Positions 1 through 9,400 of a DNA stretch of 39,834 nt are shown here, piece after piece. A model generated the notes under the pieces. That model was not told the DNA's origin. It worked only from the letters and a program-made list of their open reading frames with translations, and did not search any database. This DNA is from Cellvibrionales bacterium UBA1854. GTDB taxonomy: Bacteria; Pseudomonadota; Gammaproteobacteria; Pseudomonadales; Porticoccaceae. Location of the stretch: the NCBI GenBank assembly GCA_002338445.1, contig DDII01000014.1:1-39834 (forward strand). Reading direction: 5' to 3'. The position numbers and the translations under genes are program-made. Numbering within the stretch: position 1 is the stretch's first letter; each line of letters opens with the position of its first letter.

Positions 1-564
1 TACATGGTTATGGAAAAACCGCAAAAGGCACTCGCCACGCTTAAAATAGCCTTTGATCTAGATCTACTTGAGAAAGAGTCATCTTTGAAATCTCTAGTAC
101 AGTTAGCTCTCATGCAGGGTATTCCGGAGCATGCAGCGCGTTTGTTAGAGGATGCTATTGCCGCTGAACTGTTACCTCTTGAAGAGCAATACCTTGATAT
201 GCAGGCGCAGGCGTGGGTAATGGCACGAGAGTCCGAAAAGGCGGTGCTTACGCTTAAGAAACTTACTGAATTGGAAGATGGGGGTGAGGCATGGATGAGA
301 ATAGCCCAAATCCATGTTGAGAATACTGAATGGTCAGAGGCCCGAGCAGCGATCAGTAACGCCCTTAAAAAAGATTTAGATAGTCCCGGGAGGGCCTGGC
401 TATTGTTGGGAATTGCCCAGAGTGAACTCGGCATGTTCAACGATGCCCGGAGTGCTTTAAGGCGAGCTAAAGCATTTGAAGACACAGCGAGATCAGCAAA
501 AGCTTGGATGCGTTACTCCGAGGACATGAAGAGACAGGCAGCGTGGATTACGTCAAATCAGTGA
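1..564 (+). CDS. TPR-repeat protein, C-terminal part (5' end outside window)
   Basis: The frame is open at the left edge and ends with TGA at 562-564, so only the last 187 or so residues are present; the ATG at 4 is probably internal. The protein is helical with TPR-like spacing: segments around residues 55-85, 95-125 and 130-165 carry the alternating small and aromatic residues of tetratricopeptide units (for example A-W-x-x-L-G-I-A-x-x-E-L-G near residues 130-143). TPR repeats mediate protein-protein contacts. In many marine gammaproteobacteria a TPR protein ends the TonB-ExbB-ExbD energy-transduction cluster. That would suit the polysaccharide genes downstream, but it is inference because the upstream genes are not visible. 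The next gene is convergent. Confidence 0.75.
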   Translation, partial: YMVMEKPQKALATLKIAFDLDLLEKESSLKSLVQLALMQGIPEHAARLLEDAIAAELLPLEEQYLDMQAQAWVMARESEKAVLTLKKLTELEDGGEAWMRIAQIHVENTEWSEARAAISNALKKDLDSPGRAWLLLGIAQSELGMFNDARSALRRAKAFEDTARSAKAWMRYSEDMKRQAAWITSNQ

Positions 565-659
565 GAACAGTTCGGGGGTTTCCGTTCAAAAGCGAGAATA
601 GTGACCTAAAGTGCAGAGTTCCTGGGTATAATCTAATTGTTTCAGCACTTTTGAGTATC

Positions 660-2042
660 TTATCCATTGTGACTGTCATAATCTTCAAAAACTATCGAGT
701 AGATTTTTGCTCCATTAAGCTTAAATTCCAATCGTATGGATTTGAGCCGCGTGATGTGTGGTGCAAAAACTAACTTGTCAGTTGACGTTTCATAGATCCG
801 CTCTTTAGCAATAGGCTCATTTTTTTCGTCAAATAAGTTTGCTTCCAGCCAGCCATTCCCCTTGATATCTGCGGTTATTTTAATTGCTTGGCCAGTTTGT
901 TTGAATATTTGAGTGGTTACGACTCCAATTTTTTTTGGATTGACCTGCTCATAACCGGCGAAGCCATCGGGTCGGATGGTGGCCAGCGCTAGGCATCCAT
1001 TTCTCCAACTCGTGTGTAACCAGTCGCTACCGCCATAATAGATACGAATTTCATTATCGAGGAATATCGGTGCTGCGCATGCGTAAACGCACCCGTAATC
1101 GTAATCGAGGATGTCTTCAGAGCAATGGATAAATGGCTCTCCCTTGTTTATACGACGCCAATTCTTTGTATCTGGACTCCAAGCAAGCTCAGTCCAAACT
1201 CGATCAGAATTTTGGTCGTGAATTGCGAGTAATCCGATGTATGTGTTTGCATGATAAAAAATGGGCATTGCGTAAGGTTGGTGATTGTAAGAGTTACATC
1301 CCAACACTACCTCAGGTCTAGACCATTCCATAAAATCGCTGCTCTCAATGCGCGAGACCTCGCGACCCCAAGCATGATTAATTTTTGTGGGTGGACCCTC
1401 TAGTTTGCGATCAGTCTTCCCCCAAGTCCTTGTAAATGCAACATATTTTTCTAACGTTGGCGCCCAAATGACATTGTTGTGGGTGTCTCCGGCAATCTTA
1501 TCTTTGCTAACGATTTTTCTTGCAGTTGACCATGAAAGACCATCTTCTGAGTAGCTCGTTTTTAGGCCTTGAAAGATTGACTTGTAGAGTTGTGATTTGT
1601 TCTCTGCGCGAGTGTCCTTAAAGATGCCAGCACCATGAGGTCCTCTCCAGACTATGTTATTCCTATAGCTTCCCTCAAACGATATAAATTGTAGATCTGG
1701 TTTATCCCATTTTAATCCATCCTCAGATGTTGCATAACAGATGCCCATCTCCTGAGAGTCATGACCTTCATAGGTTATCCGTTTTCGTTGTGATAGCGAC
1801 ATATTTTTCGATGAGTGAGCGACTATGAAGGGGCTATACCAGCACTTATATAGCTTTTCACCCTCATCATAGAGAACATTACCATAAAGATTATCAAATC
1901 GTTTTTCCCAGGGCTTGTCCTCCATCATCAATGGATTGGCATTATGTTTAATTACGCAACCAACCTTCAGTTCAACATTGTCAGCGCTCATGACGTTACG
2001 CGTATCCAGCAGTAAAAATCGTTTCTTACGGATTACTTTCAT
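660..2042 (-). CDS. Five-bladed beta-propeller glycosidase-like protein (GH43/GH32-like superfamily)
   Basis: A 460-residue protein with no signal peptide or membrane segment. Repeated blade-like units pair a Y/W-rich strand with 'SEDGLxW'-type turns: ATSEDGLKWDKPD near residue 105, YSEDGLSWS near 165, and SSDFMEWSRPE near 235. This is typical of the arabinanase/levansucrase (GH43/GH32/GH130) propeller fold. An early YGNVLYDEGEKLYKCWY segment (about residues 53-69) resembles the first blade of that superfamily. I cannot assign the three catalytic acids, so activity and substrate are open. It lies 194 bp downstream of a sulfatase on the same strand and is probably co-expressed with it, which suggests a role on a sulfated algal glycan (inference). 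The start at 2042 has no clear Shine-Dalgarno. Confidence 0.7.
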   Translation of the reverse strand: MKVIRKKRFLLLDTRNVMSADNVELKVGCVIKHNANPLMMEDKPWEKRFDNLYGNVLYDEGEKLYKCWYSPFIVAHSSKNMSLSQRKRITYEGHDSQEMGICYATSEDGLKWDKPDLQFISFEGSYRNNIVWRGPHGAGIFKDTRAENKSQLYKSIFQGLKTSYSEDGLSWSTARKIVSKDKIAGDTHNNVIWAPTLEKYVAFTRTWGKTDRKLEGPPTKINHAWGREVSRIESSDFMEWSRPEVVLGCNSYNHQPYAMPIFYHANTYIGLLAIHDQNSDRVWTELAWSPDTKNWRRINKGEPFIHCSEDILDYDYGCVYACAAPIFLDNEIRIYYGGSDWLHTSWRNGCLALATIRPDGFAGYEQVNPKKIGVVTTQIFKQTGQAIKITADIKGNGWLEANLFDEKNEPIAKERIYETSTDKLVFAPHITRLKSIRLEFKLNGAKIYSIVFEDYDSHNG

Positions 2043-2160
2043 AGGGATTCTTATTTTGTTGACGTGAATGCAGTACTTTTGTTTATGTAATAAGTTTAAT
2101 AGTAGTAATTTACTATAGTAATTTTCGACCGAGCTAAAACTGTGTAACTAAGACTACCAC

Positions 2161-2226
2161 CTCAGCTGAGCAGAGATCAAAGCCAAAAAAACCTCTTTTG
2201 TCGAGTCTCCGACGAGTACTCGTTGG
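2161..2226. repeat. Two short palindromes between sulfatase and propeller gene
   Basis: CTCAGCTGAG at 2161-2170 is a perfect 10-bp palindrome, and CCGACGAGTACTCGTTGG at 2209-2226 is an 18-bp near-palindrome (7 bp arms, one G:T pair, GTAC centre). The second starts 10 nt beyond the sulfatase stop. On the minus-strand RNA it contains an A:C mismatch and lacks an adjacent T-run, so it is a poor intrinsic terminator. It could be a processing hairpin or an operator for the downstream gene. Function is unproven. Confidence 0.3.
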
Positions 2227-2236
2227 AAATAATTTT

Positions 2237-3745
2237 TCAATTGTCGTGTAAATATTCGCGAGGCTCGCGAGATTCTAGTATTCGTTCTTGTAGCATCTGA
2301 CCTAAACGACTCCTTTCGCTCGCATATTTTGTAGTTGAATAAAGATTTGTAATTTCCTTGGGGTCTGATCTGTGATCATACAATTCAGCGCCATGAATAC
2401 CACCATCCCACTCCGTATAACGGAAATGTTTAGTTTTTATGGTATATCCCATTGTGTTTTTTAGAAGCACTCCAGGCCTGATAGAGCTACTCGCCTGACT
2501 ATGACTCATGCTCAGTGCGGAAGATCGGATAAGTTTATTAGGTTGCTCTAGAAGTTCAGCGAAACTTTTCCCAGCGTTGTGCTCAGGTATGTCTACTCCG
2601 GCTAGTGAAAGTATTGTTGGGTAAATATCAATCAACTCAATCATGGTTTTGGTCGCCACGCCAGGCCTTTTTACGTGTCGGGAAGCTATGACTAGCGGAA
2701 CTCGAAGTGTTTGCTCGAACAAGTTGGGTTTTTGCCAGAGATCATGCTCTCCAAGAAGGTATCCATGATCCGAAGTAAATAGTATTAGTGTTGATTCTCT
2801 GAGATCTAGGTCATCAAGTTTTTGAATTAGTCGGCCTATTTCATCGTCTATGAAACTTATAGAGGCATAGTATGCCTGCATCATCTCTTTTTTTACATAT
2901 TCAGTCATTTCGAGCTGATAAGGACGATCTGACAGCTGAGGCAATGGAATATCTTCGCGATCATTTTTCGGGACGGATTCAGTGGAAATTTTAGTGGTTG
3001 GATATAGATCAAAAAAGTGCTCTGGTGCAGAAAAAGGGACATGGGGGCGGACATAACCTACGGCGAGAAAGAATGGTTTATCATCCTGATTTTTTGACAT
3101 GTTGGTGAGTATTTTAGAGGCCAAGTTGGTAATTTTTCCGTCCGTATAATCATTCCTACTCCCGCCTAGTCTGATTGTGCTGAGCCAGCCCCCATTCATA
3201 TTTGAGTCTTTTGACTTCTCGTTGATGTGAGGGCCAAGGTACTTTATTTCCTCTGCACTCGTTCGATCGATACCCGCAGGATTATGGCTTTCGCTCCAAG
3301 AGATGGGATCGACATCATAGTTAGGACTACCGATACCGCTTGGCACATTAAAATGAAAAATCTTTCCTACCGCTGCAGTGTGGTATCCGTTCTCCTTTAA
3401 AATCTGAGGTAGAGTAGCTACCTTGGGCACTTTGTCTCTTAATTTATGATGAAGCCGAGATACGCCATTTTGCTCAGGGTAAAGCCCTGTTAGAAAACTT
3501 GCTCGGCTCGCCATGCATTGCGGATAGTTAGCGTAGGCTCTATCGAAACGTATTCCAACCTTTGCGAGCCTGTCAATGTTCGGAGTTTTGGCAATGGGAT
3601 CTCCATATGTCGCTATCCTTGTATTTAAATCATCGGTCAGAATCAATAAGATATTTGGTGTACAGAAGCATGCCTGAGCAAAAGAGAGACCCAAAACCAC
3701 GCTAAAAGTTCGGTAGAGGGCTTGTTTAATTTTGTGATTTCCCAT
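2237..3745 (-). CDS. Secreted type I (formylglycine) sulfatase, iduronate-2-sulfatase-like
   Basis: This enzyme would hydrolyse sulfate esters, probably on a polysaccharide, in the periplasm or outside the cell. The frame opens at 3790, but I prefer the ATG at 3745. It follows a GAGAA element by 8 nt and gives a clean signal peptide: MGNHKIKQ, a hydrophobic core, then AQACFC before the mature TPN. From 3745 the product is 502 residues. Visible motifs are ILTDD (two metal-binding Asp near residues 38-39), CMASR (C77-R81, a C-x-[P/A]-x-R formylglycine site), and SDHG...GEHDLWQK (metal and sulfate ligands). Activity requires a formylglycine-generating enzyme encoded elsewhere. It is followed by the propeller glycosidase-like gene and is divergent from the RNase J-like gene. 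Substrate is unknown. Confidence 0.92.
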   Translation of the reverse strand: MGNHKIKQALYRTFSVVLGLSFAQACFCTPNILLILTDDLNTRIATYGDPIAKTPNIDRLAKVGIRFDRAYANYPQCMASRASFLTGLYPEQNGVSRLHHKLRDKVPKVATLPQILKENGYHTAAVGKIFHFNVPSGIGSPNYDVDPISWSESHNPAGIDRTSAEEIKYLGPHINEKSKDSNMNGGWLSTIRLGGSRNDYTDGKITNLASKILTNMSKNQDDKPFFLAVGYVRPHVPFSAPEHFFDLYPTTKISTESVPKNDREDIPLPQLSDRPYQLEMTEYVKKEMMQAYYASISFIDDEIGRLIQKLDDLDLRESTLILFTSDHGYLLGEHDLWQKPNLFEQTLRVPLVIASRHVKRPGVATKTMIELIDIYPTILSLAGVDIPEHNAGKSFAELLEQPNKLIRSSALSMSHSQASSSIRPGVLLKNTMGYTIKTKHFRYTEWDGGIHGAELYDHRSDPKEITNLYSTTKYASERSRLGQMLQERILESREPREYLHDN

Positions 3746-4023
3746 ATTTAACGTTCTCTTTCCCTTGGTCGTCATGGCATTCGTTGTCATTTTGTGTCTT
3801 TTGAAGTCGGCCAGCTATGATGCCATTGATAAATTCTGGATCAATTGATAATGCGTTCAAGAAACTTATGGCGGTTAAGCTATCGGTGTCTTTTTTTCTT
3901 TCATTTTAAGTATTCAACAAGCATCATACCATCTCTTTTTTTATATGCGGCTTGGAACACAGGTCGGTCGGTAAGAAAAGTGAGACTAAAGGCGTATACT
4001 TTTGAATTTTGCCTCTATACTTT

Positions 4024-4040
4024 GGAGTCACATGTAAATG
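4024..4040 (+). promoter_or_regulatory. Shine-Dalgarno with start-stop mini-ORF before the RNase J-like gene
   Basis: GGAG at 4024-4027 is followed 4 nt later by ATGTAA (4032-4037), an ATG immediately followed by a stop. The gene's own ATG at 4038 comes directly after, 10 nt from the GGAG. The arrangement is seen in the sequence. Any effect on initiation is inference. Confidence 0.35.
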
Positions 4041-5402
4041 GATATTAATCGGAATCCAGGTATCCATGATCTTTGGTTTTTACCGCTCGGTGGGTGCGGT
4101 GAAATCGGAATGAATCTAAATTTAATTGGACATAATTCTGAGTGGCTTATGGTTGATTGCGGTATTAACATCACAAGTTCAGCCCTTCCGGGAGCGCAAC
4201 CTCTTATTGAGATTCCTTATACTGACTTTGTTGATAAACAAAAATCGGGATTACAGGGCATTTTAATTACACATGCTCATGAGGATCATTTTGGCGCTTT
4301 AAGCTTGCTTTGGAGGCGCTGGCAGTGTCCAGTTTTCGGCACTGCTTTCACCCTTTCTGTTATAAGGAGGAAAGCTTTAATGAGAGGGTTAGCTCCACCG
4401 GATCTTATGGTAGAGACGAAGTTCGGAGATAAGACTCAGCATGGTTCTTTTTCTGTAACCTGGCATCCTATGACTCATTCAACCCCGGAAAATTGCGCAC
4501 TTGAGATTACAACTAGTGCTGGCACGATATTTCACTCAAGTGATTGGAAGGTGGATAAATCTCCGCAGATTGGTAAGTCCTTCAGACCAAAACGGTTCGC
4601 TTCAATTGGTGAACGGGGTGTGGATGCATTTATTTGTGACTCAACGAATGCTCAAGACACTGGTTTTAGTGCCAGTGAGGGAGATATAGTCCCTGGGGTA
4701 AAGCGAATATTTGCTAACGAGATGGGACGGATTATAGTTGGCTGCTTTTCAAGTAATATCGCTCGAATTAATACAATCGCGAAGATCGCGGTAAACAGCG
4801 GGCGCTTCGTTGGTTTGTTGGGTAGGTCTTTGTCAGTTATGGTTGAATGCGCGAAAGAACGGGGTTTCTTAGATTCAAGTATAAATTGGGTTGATGCCGA
4901 ACACATTGGTTATCTTCCCAAAAATGAGGTTTTGATTTTTGCCACTGGAAGCCAAGGAGAGCACGGAGCAGCGCTATCCAAACTTGCCACGGACTCGCAT
5001 CGTTCAGTAAGTCTGGATACGGGTGACGTAGTAATTTTTAGCTCGAGTGTCATTCCAGGGAATGAATTTGTTGTAAAAAGTTTATTTCGCAAGTTAGAGG
5101 AGCTGGGTGCAAAGGTCTTGCACCCCGGTAATACCGATGAAACACTTCACGTAAGTGGACATCCTTGTGAGAATGATTTGAGACAGATGTATGAATTAAT
5201 CAAGCCAAAAATTGTTATTCCTGTGCATGGTGAGAAAGGTCATCTAGATGCTAACGCTAATATAGCGCAATCGTGCGGCATCTCAGATGTTTTAAAGGGA
5301 ACGAATGGGGATTTATTTTGCATCCGCCCAAAACCGGCCATCATCAGAAGATTCATCAAGATAGGAAGGTTACCTTTGCCTGAGTTCAGGAAGAATAGTT
5401 AG
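4038..5402 (+). CDS. RNase J-like metallo-beta-lactamase-fold ribonuclease, short form
   Basis: A beta-CASP-type metallo-beta-lactamase protein of the RNase J group, expected to cut or trim RNA 5' ends in the cytoplasm. The zinc motif HAHEDH is at residues 79-84. Further metal or active-site elements are HSTPEN near 147, SSDWKVD near 169, and the beta-CASP end motifs HVSGHP and PVHGE near 373-402. At 454 residues it is about 100 shorter than typical RNase J1/J2 (about 555), ending just after the second MBL segment, so the C-terminal domain used for dimer or RNA contacts is missing. It is followed after about 25 nt by an FkbM methyltransferase, and the two probably form an operon. Exact substrate and whether it is a true RNase J are uncertain. 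Confidence 0.85.
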   Translation: MDINRNPGIHDLWFLPLGGCGEIGMNLNLIGHNSEWLMVDCGINITSSALPGAQPLIEIPYTDFVDKQKSGLQGILITHAHEDHFGALSLLWRRWQCPVFGTAFTLSVIRRKALMRGLAPPDLMVETKFGDKTQHGSFSVTWHPMTHSTPENCALEITTSAGTIFHSSDWKVDKSPQIGKSFRPKRFASIGERGVDAFICDSTNAQDTGFSASEGDIVPGVKRIFANEMGRIIVGCFSSNIARINTIAKIAVNSGRFVGLLGRSLSVMVECAKERGFLDSSINWVDAEHIGYLPKNEVLIFATGSQGEHGAALSKLATDSHRSVSLDTGDVVIFSSSVIPGNEFVVKSLFRKLEELGAKVLHPGNTDETLHVSGHPCENDLRQMYELIKPKIVIPVHGEKGHLDANANIAQSCGISDVLKGTNGDLFCIRPKPAIIRRFIKIGRLPLPEFRKNS

Positions 5403-5427
5403 TTGTCCCATATTGAAAGGTTTCGAT

Positions 5428-6216
5428 TTGCTTCAGATTTTTGAAAGACAGGTACTTAAGTTTCTTCTCGAACGCGCCTCACGGCGAAATTTCGGGAATC
5501 ACCCTGAGATGGTATGTTTTGCCCATGATGCGATTTCGAGGAAAATATTTATCGATGGCTTATTTGAAAAACGAGAGTTACTTTCGTTAAAAAAGTTTTT
5601 GAGCATTAATCTTAAACAGATGAACACCTGTTTTGACTTGGGAGCAAATATTGGAAACCATTCACTATTTTTTGCTCAACTTTTTGGTAACGTCGTCAGT
5701 TTCGAGCCTCATTCCAGAATTTATAAGATATTAGCTTTGAATACAGAATCGTCAACTAATATTGAGGTAGTAAACGCCGGTTTAAGTGATAAGGCGGGTA
5801 TTCTGGGGGCCTTTGAGCAGCCATTGAATTTAGGGGCCTCGAAGATAGTAGAAAACTCTGAGGGAAATATTTTCTTCAGAGTAGTAACTCTTGACCAGTA
5901 TGTTATTGAGAATCCCTATAATTCGATTGATTTCATAAAGATGGATGTGGAGGGACATGAGCTAAGCGTCTTAAAAGGGGCGACTCAAACGCTAAAAAAT
6001 CACAGACCAATTCTAGCTCTTGAATTACATGCCAGAAAAGACTCTCAAAAAGCTACTCAGATCATGGTATTTCTCCGGCAGCTGGGATACAACTATGTGT
6101 ATTATATGTCGATTGACTATCTCTCAAAAAACATATTTAACTTCAAAAAAATTGCTATCAATAACGTTAAGAAACTGCCTAGAAAAAATCATAAAATGGT
6201 GTTGTTCACACCGTAA
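5428..6216 (+). CDS. FkbM-family SAM-dependent methyltransferase
   Basis: The SAM-binding motif I is TCFDLGANIGNHS (about residues 66-78), followed by the acidic VSFEPHS strand, and IKMDVEGHELSVLKGA (about 172-187) is the FkbM family hallmark. Members O-methylate sugars or other small molecules, often on surface glycans, so the acceptor here is probably a carbohydrate (inference). The start is ambiguous. The frame reaches a TTG at 5413, but the TTG at 5428 has AAGG (5417-5420) 7 nt upstream and is preferred, giving 262 residues. No in-frame ATG occurs until about residue 28. It sits just behind the RNase J-like gene and is probably cotranscribed. The next 213 bp contain no gene. Confidence 0.85.
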   Translation: MLQIFERQVLKFLLERASRRNFGNHPEMVCFAHDAISRKIFIDGLFEKRELLSLKKFLSINLKQMNTCFDLGANIGNHSLFFAQLFGNVVSFEPHSRIYKILALNTESSTNIEVVNAGLSDKAGILGAFEQPLNLGASKIVENSEGNIFFRVVTLDQYVIENPYNSIDFIKMDVEGHELSVLKGATQTLKNHRPILALELHARKDSQKATQIMVFLRQLGYNYVYYMSIDYLSKNIFNFKKIAINNVKKLPRKNHKMVLFTP

Positions 6217-6429
6217 ATTAATAAACAGCAACCAAAATCTTTTTGCTTTCGCTTATCTTGTAAGTATTACTTATCAACTTATTTATGTCTCGATGAATTG
6301 CGAAAAGAGTAACTTATCTCTAGCATGTGACCTGAGCTGAACTGTTTTGGTAATTTCAAGCCAAATATGGGTTTTAATTAAATCAGTGAGTGTTGAGCCT
6401 CCGAGAGAGCGCAGGATAAAAATTAAAAT

Positions 6430-9400
6430 ATGAGTAATAGAGCTATACATATCGGTCATCAGGTGAGAAAAAAAAATGAAGACTGCGTGTCAGGCTCTTA
6501 TGTTCATTTACATGGAGAGCAGTATTATTGTATCGAAAACTTTGATCGCATGGATGATTTCTTTGTAAGCTTGGTGAGTGATTCCAACCACTGGATGTTT
6601 ATCTCGACCCTTGGAGGACTTACTGCGGGACGGGTTAATGCAGAAAGCGCACTTTTCCCTTACTACTCCGACGACAAAATTAGAAGTAACTCTTCTCACA
6701 CAGGTAGTCGAACGCTTGCTCTAGTAACTCGAGGAGATAGGACATCACTTTGGGAGCCATTTTCTGAGTTCTATGACGGAGTATATAAAGTAAATCGAAA
6801 ACTTTACAAAAATGTGCTCGGAGACAAGATTATTTTTGAGGAAAAAAATCAAGACCTCTCAGTTACCTTCCGCTACACCTGGCGAACCTCACAGAGGTTT
6901 GGATTCGTTAAAACATCGACTTTAATTAACAATGGTCACGAGCCCGTTGAGATAGATATTGTCGATGGGATTGAGAATTTGCTCCCGTATGGAGTCGAAT
7001 CAGGTGCTCAAAATACTCTCAGCTGTTTGGTGGATGCCTACAAAAAAAATGAGTTAGAGGAGTCTTCTAAACTTGCTCTTTATACCATGAGTTCGATATT
7101 GATTGATCGAGCGGAGCCCAGTGAGGCGTTGTCTGCAACGACTGTTTGGTCTGTAGGCTTGCCTGATGCGTGTATTCTTCTTTCTTCACTTCAATTGCAA
7201 AACTTTCGTGAGGGCATCCCAATTTCGAAGGAGATTGATCTGTTTGGCCGCAGAGGCGCTTATTTTGTTAATGCTCTTTGTGAGCTTTCGGGAGTAAATG
7301 AGATTAGCTGGGATATTGTCGCGGAAGTTAACCAAGGCCCAGCCAAGGTTAGAAAACTTCTTCAATATATCAATAAAAATCAATGCATTAAAGATGATAT
7401 TGAAAAAGATATATCACTAGGTTCTACAAATCTCAGTCGTATCATCGCAACCGCTGATGGTTTCCAAGTTGGTGAGGATCTTTTAAGTGTAAACCACCAC
7501 TATTCAAATGTATTATTCAATTTGATGCGCGGAGGCGTTTTTGAGAGTAATTACAGAATTTCACGCGAAGACCTATTGGACTTTATGAAATCAACGAGTC
7601 CAGCAACTTTTGATCAGAACCCAAGTTTCATAAAATCTTTAGACGAAGAGTTTCTTCATGAAACCCTGATTCGTGCATCCAAACTTGATGGCGACAAAAA
7701 TTTACAGCGTATCTGCTATGAGTACTTGCCGTTGTCGTTTAGCCGTCGACACGGAGATCCATCAAGACCTTGGAATCAATTTAATATTCAGGTCCAGCGT
7801 GCGGATGGAGCAAAACTTCTTAACTTTGAGGGTAATTGGAGGGATATCTTCCAGAATTGGGAGGCATTGTGTTTCTCTATACCCGGTTTTGCGGAGAGCA
7901 TGATTAGCAAATTTGTGAATGCCTCAACACTTGAGGGATATAACCCTTACCGAATTACTAGGGATGGAATTGACTGGGAAACATTAAATCCTGACGACCC
8001 ATGGTCAAGCATAGGATATTGGGGAGACCACCAAATTATCTACTTGCTAAAGTTGTTAGAGTTCTCTAGTAATCACCATCCTGAGAGACTTAAAGAGTTT
8101 TTGACACTTGACATTTTTTGTTATGCGAATGTGCCCTACAGAATAAGGCCGTATTCGGAATTGTTAAAGGATCCATTCAATACCATTGATTTTGATTATG
8201 ACTTGGAGACTTTGATCCAAAATAGAGTTAAGTACGCGGGCTCAGATGGAAGACTCGTGTGGAATGACCAAAAGAAAGTCTATCAAGTTAATTTATCTGA
8301 AAAACTGATCGTCACTATGTTGGGAAAGCTATGCAATTTTATTCCTGGTGGCGGCATATGGATGAATACTCAGCGCCCTGAGTGGAATGATGCAAACAAT
8401 GCTCTTGTCGGTAACGGTATTTCTGCAGTCACTCTATTTTACATACGTCGATTTCAGAGCTATTTATTGAATTTATTTTCGTCGGTAGATCTCTCTGAGG
8501 TAAAGATTTCTTCCGAAGTAGTGAAACTATTTAATGCTGTCGATGAAATTCTTACTAAAGCAGCATCTCGGATGAACGAGGATATGTCGGGTCTTTATCG
8601 AAAAAAATTGTTAGACCAGTTAGGAGCCGCTGCTAGTGAGTTCAGAGAAAATTTTTATTCCAATGGTATTTCTAATACTTGCCGTCCTTTGAAGGTGCGG
8701 TCACTTATTGCTTTTTTTCGGCTAAGTCTTCGTTTTATCGATAGGACTATCTCCGAATGTCGTCGCGATGATGGCCTCTATCATGCGTATAATTTGATGA
8801 CAGTGAATGATTCTGGAATCACAATCTCGCGGCTTTACAAGATGTTGGAGGGTCAGGTTGCTATTCTCAGCTCTGGTTACTTAAGCCCAAAACAGGCACT
8901 TGGGGTGTTGTCAGCGCTCAGGAAATCAGATATTTACGATGAGCGGCAGGGTTCATACCTCTTATATCCTGACAGAACACTTCCTCGTTTTCTTGATTTA
9001 AACGTAATTTCTAGCGAGCAGTTCGAGCGCTCACAACTGCTACAAGCTTTAGTTTTGGATAACAATTGTTCCCTTATTGAGGCCGATTCCTTTGGGGGGT
9101 ATTACTTCAACGGATCATTTAATAATGTTCAGGATGTCAAAGACACCCTCATAAAGCTTGCTGCTAGAGGATATAAAACACTCGTAGTCCAAGATCAAGC
9201 ATTAATCATTCAGATGTTCGAGGATGTCTTTAAACACCATAGCTTCACCGGCAGGTCTGGTGCCATGTATGCGTATGAAGGACTCGGATGTATATATTGG
9301 CATATGGTATCTAAACTTACGCTAGCGACAATTGAAAATATTTACAATGCCAAAATCAGCAACGTTGATACTAAGATAATAGATGCTTTGATAAAAGTAT

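Noticed and set aside
504..773. 89-codon plus-strand frame after the TPR gene
   Set aside because: It overlaps the TPR gene in another frame and runs into the 3' end of the convergent propeller gene; no ribosome-binding site or family resemblance.
3845..4048. 67-codon frame ahead of the RNase J-like gene
   Set aside because: It ends inside that gene's start, has no Shine-Dalgarno, and its composition looks like translated AT-rich spacer.
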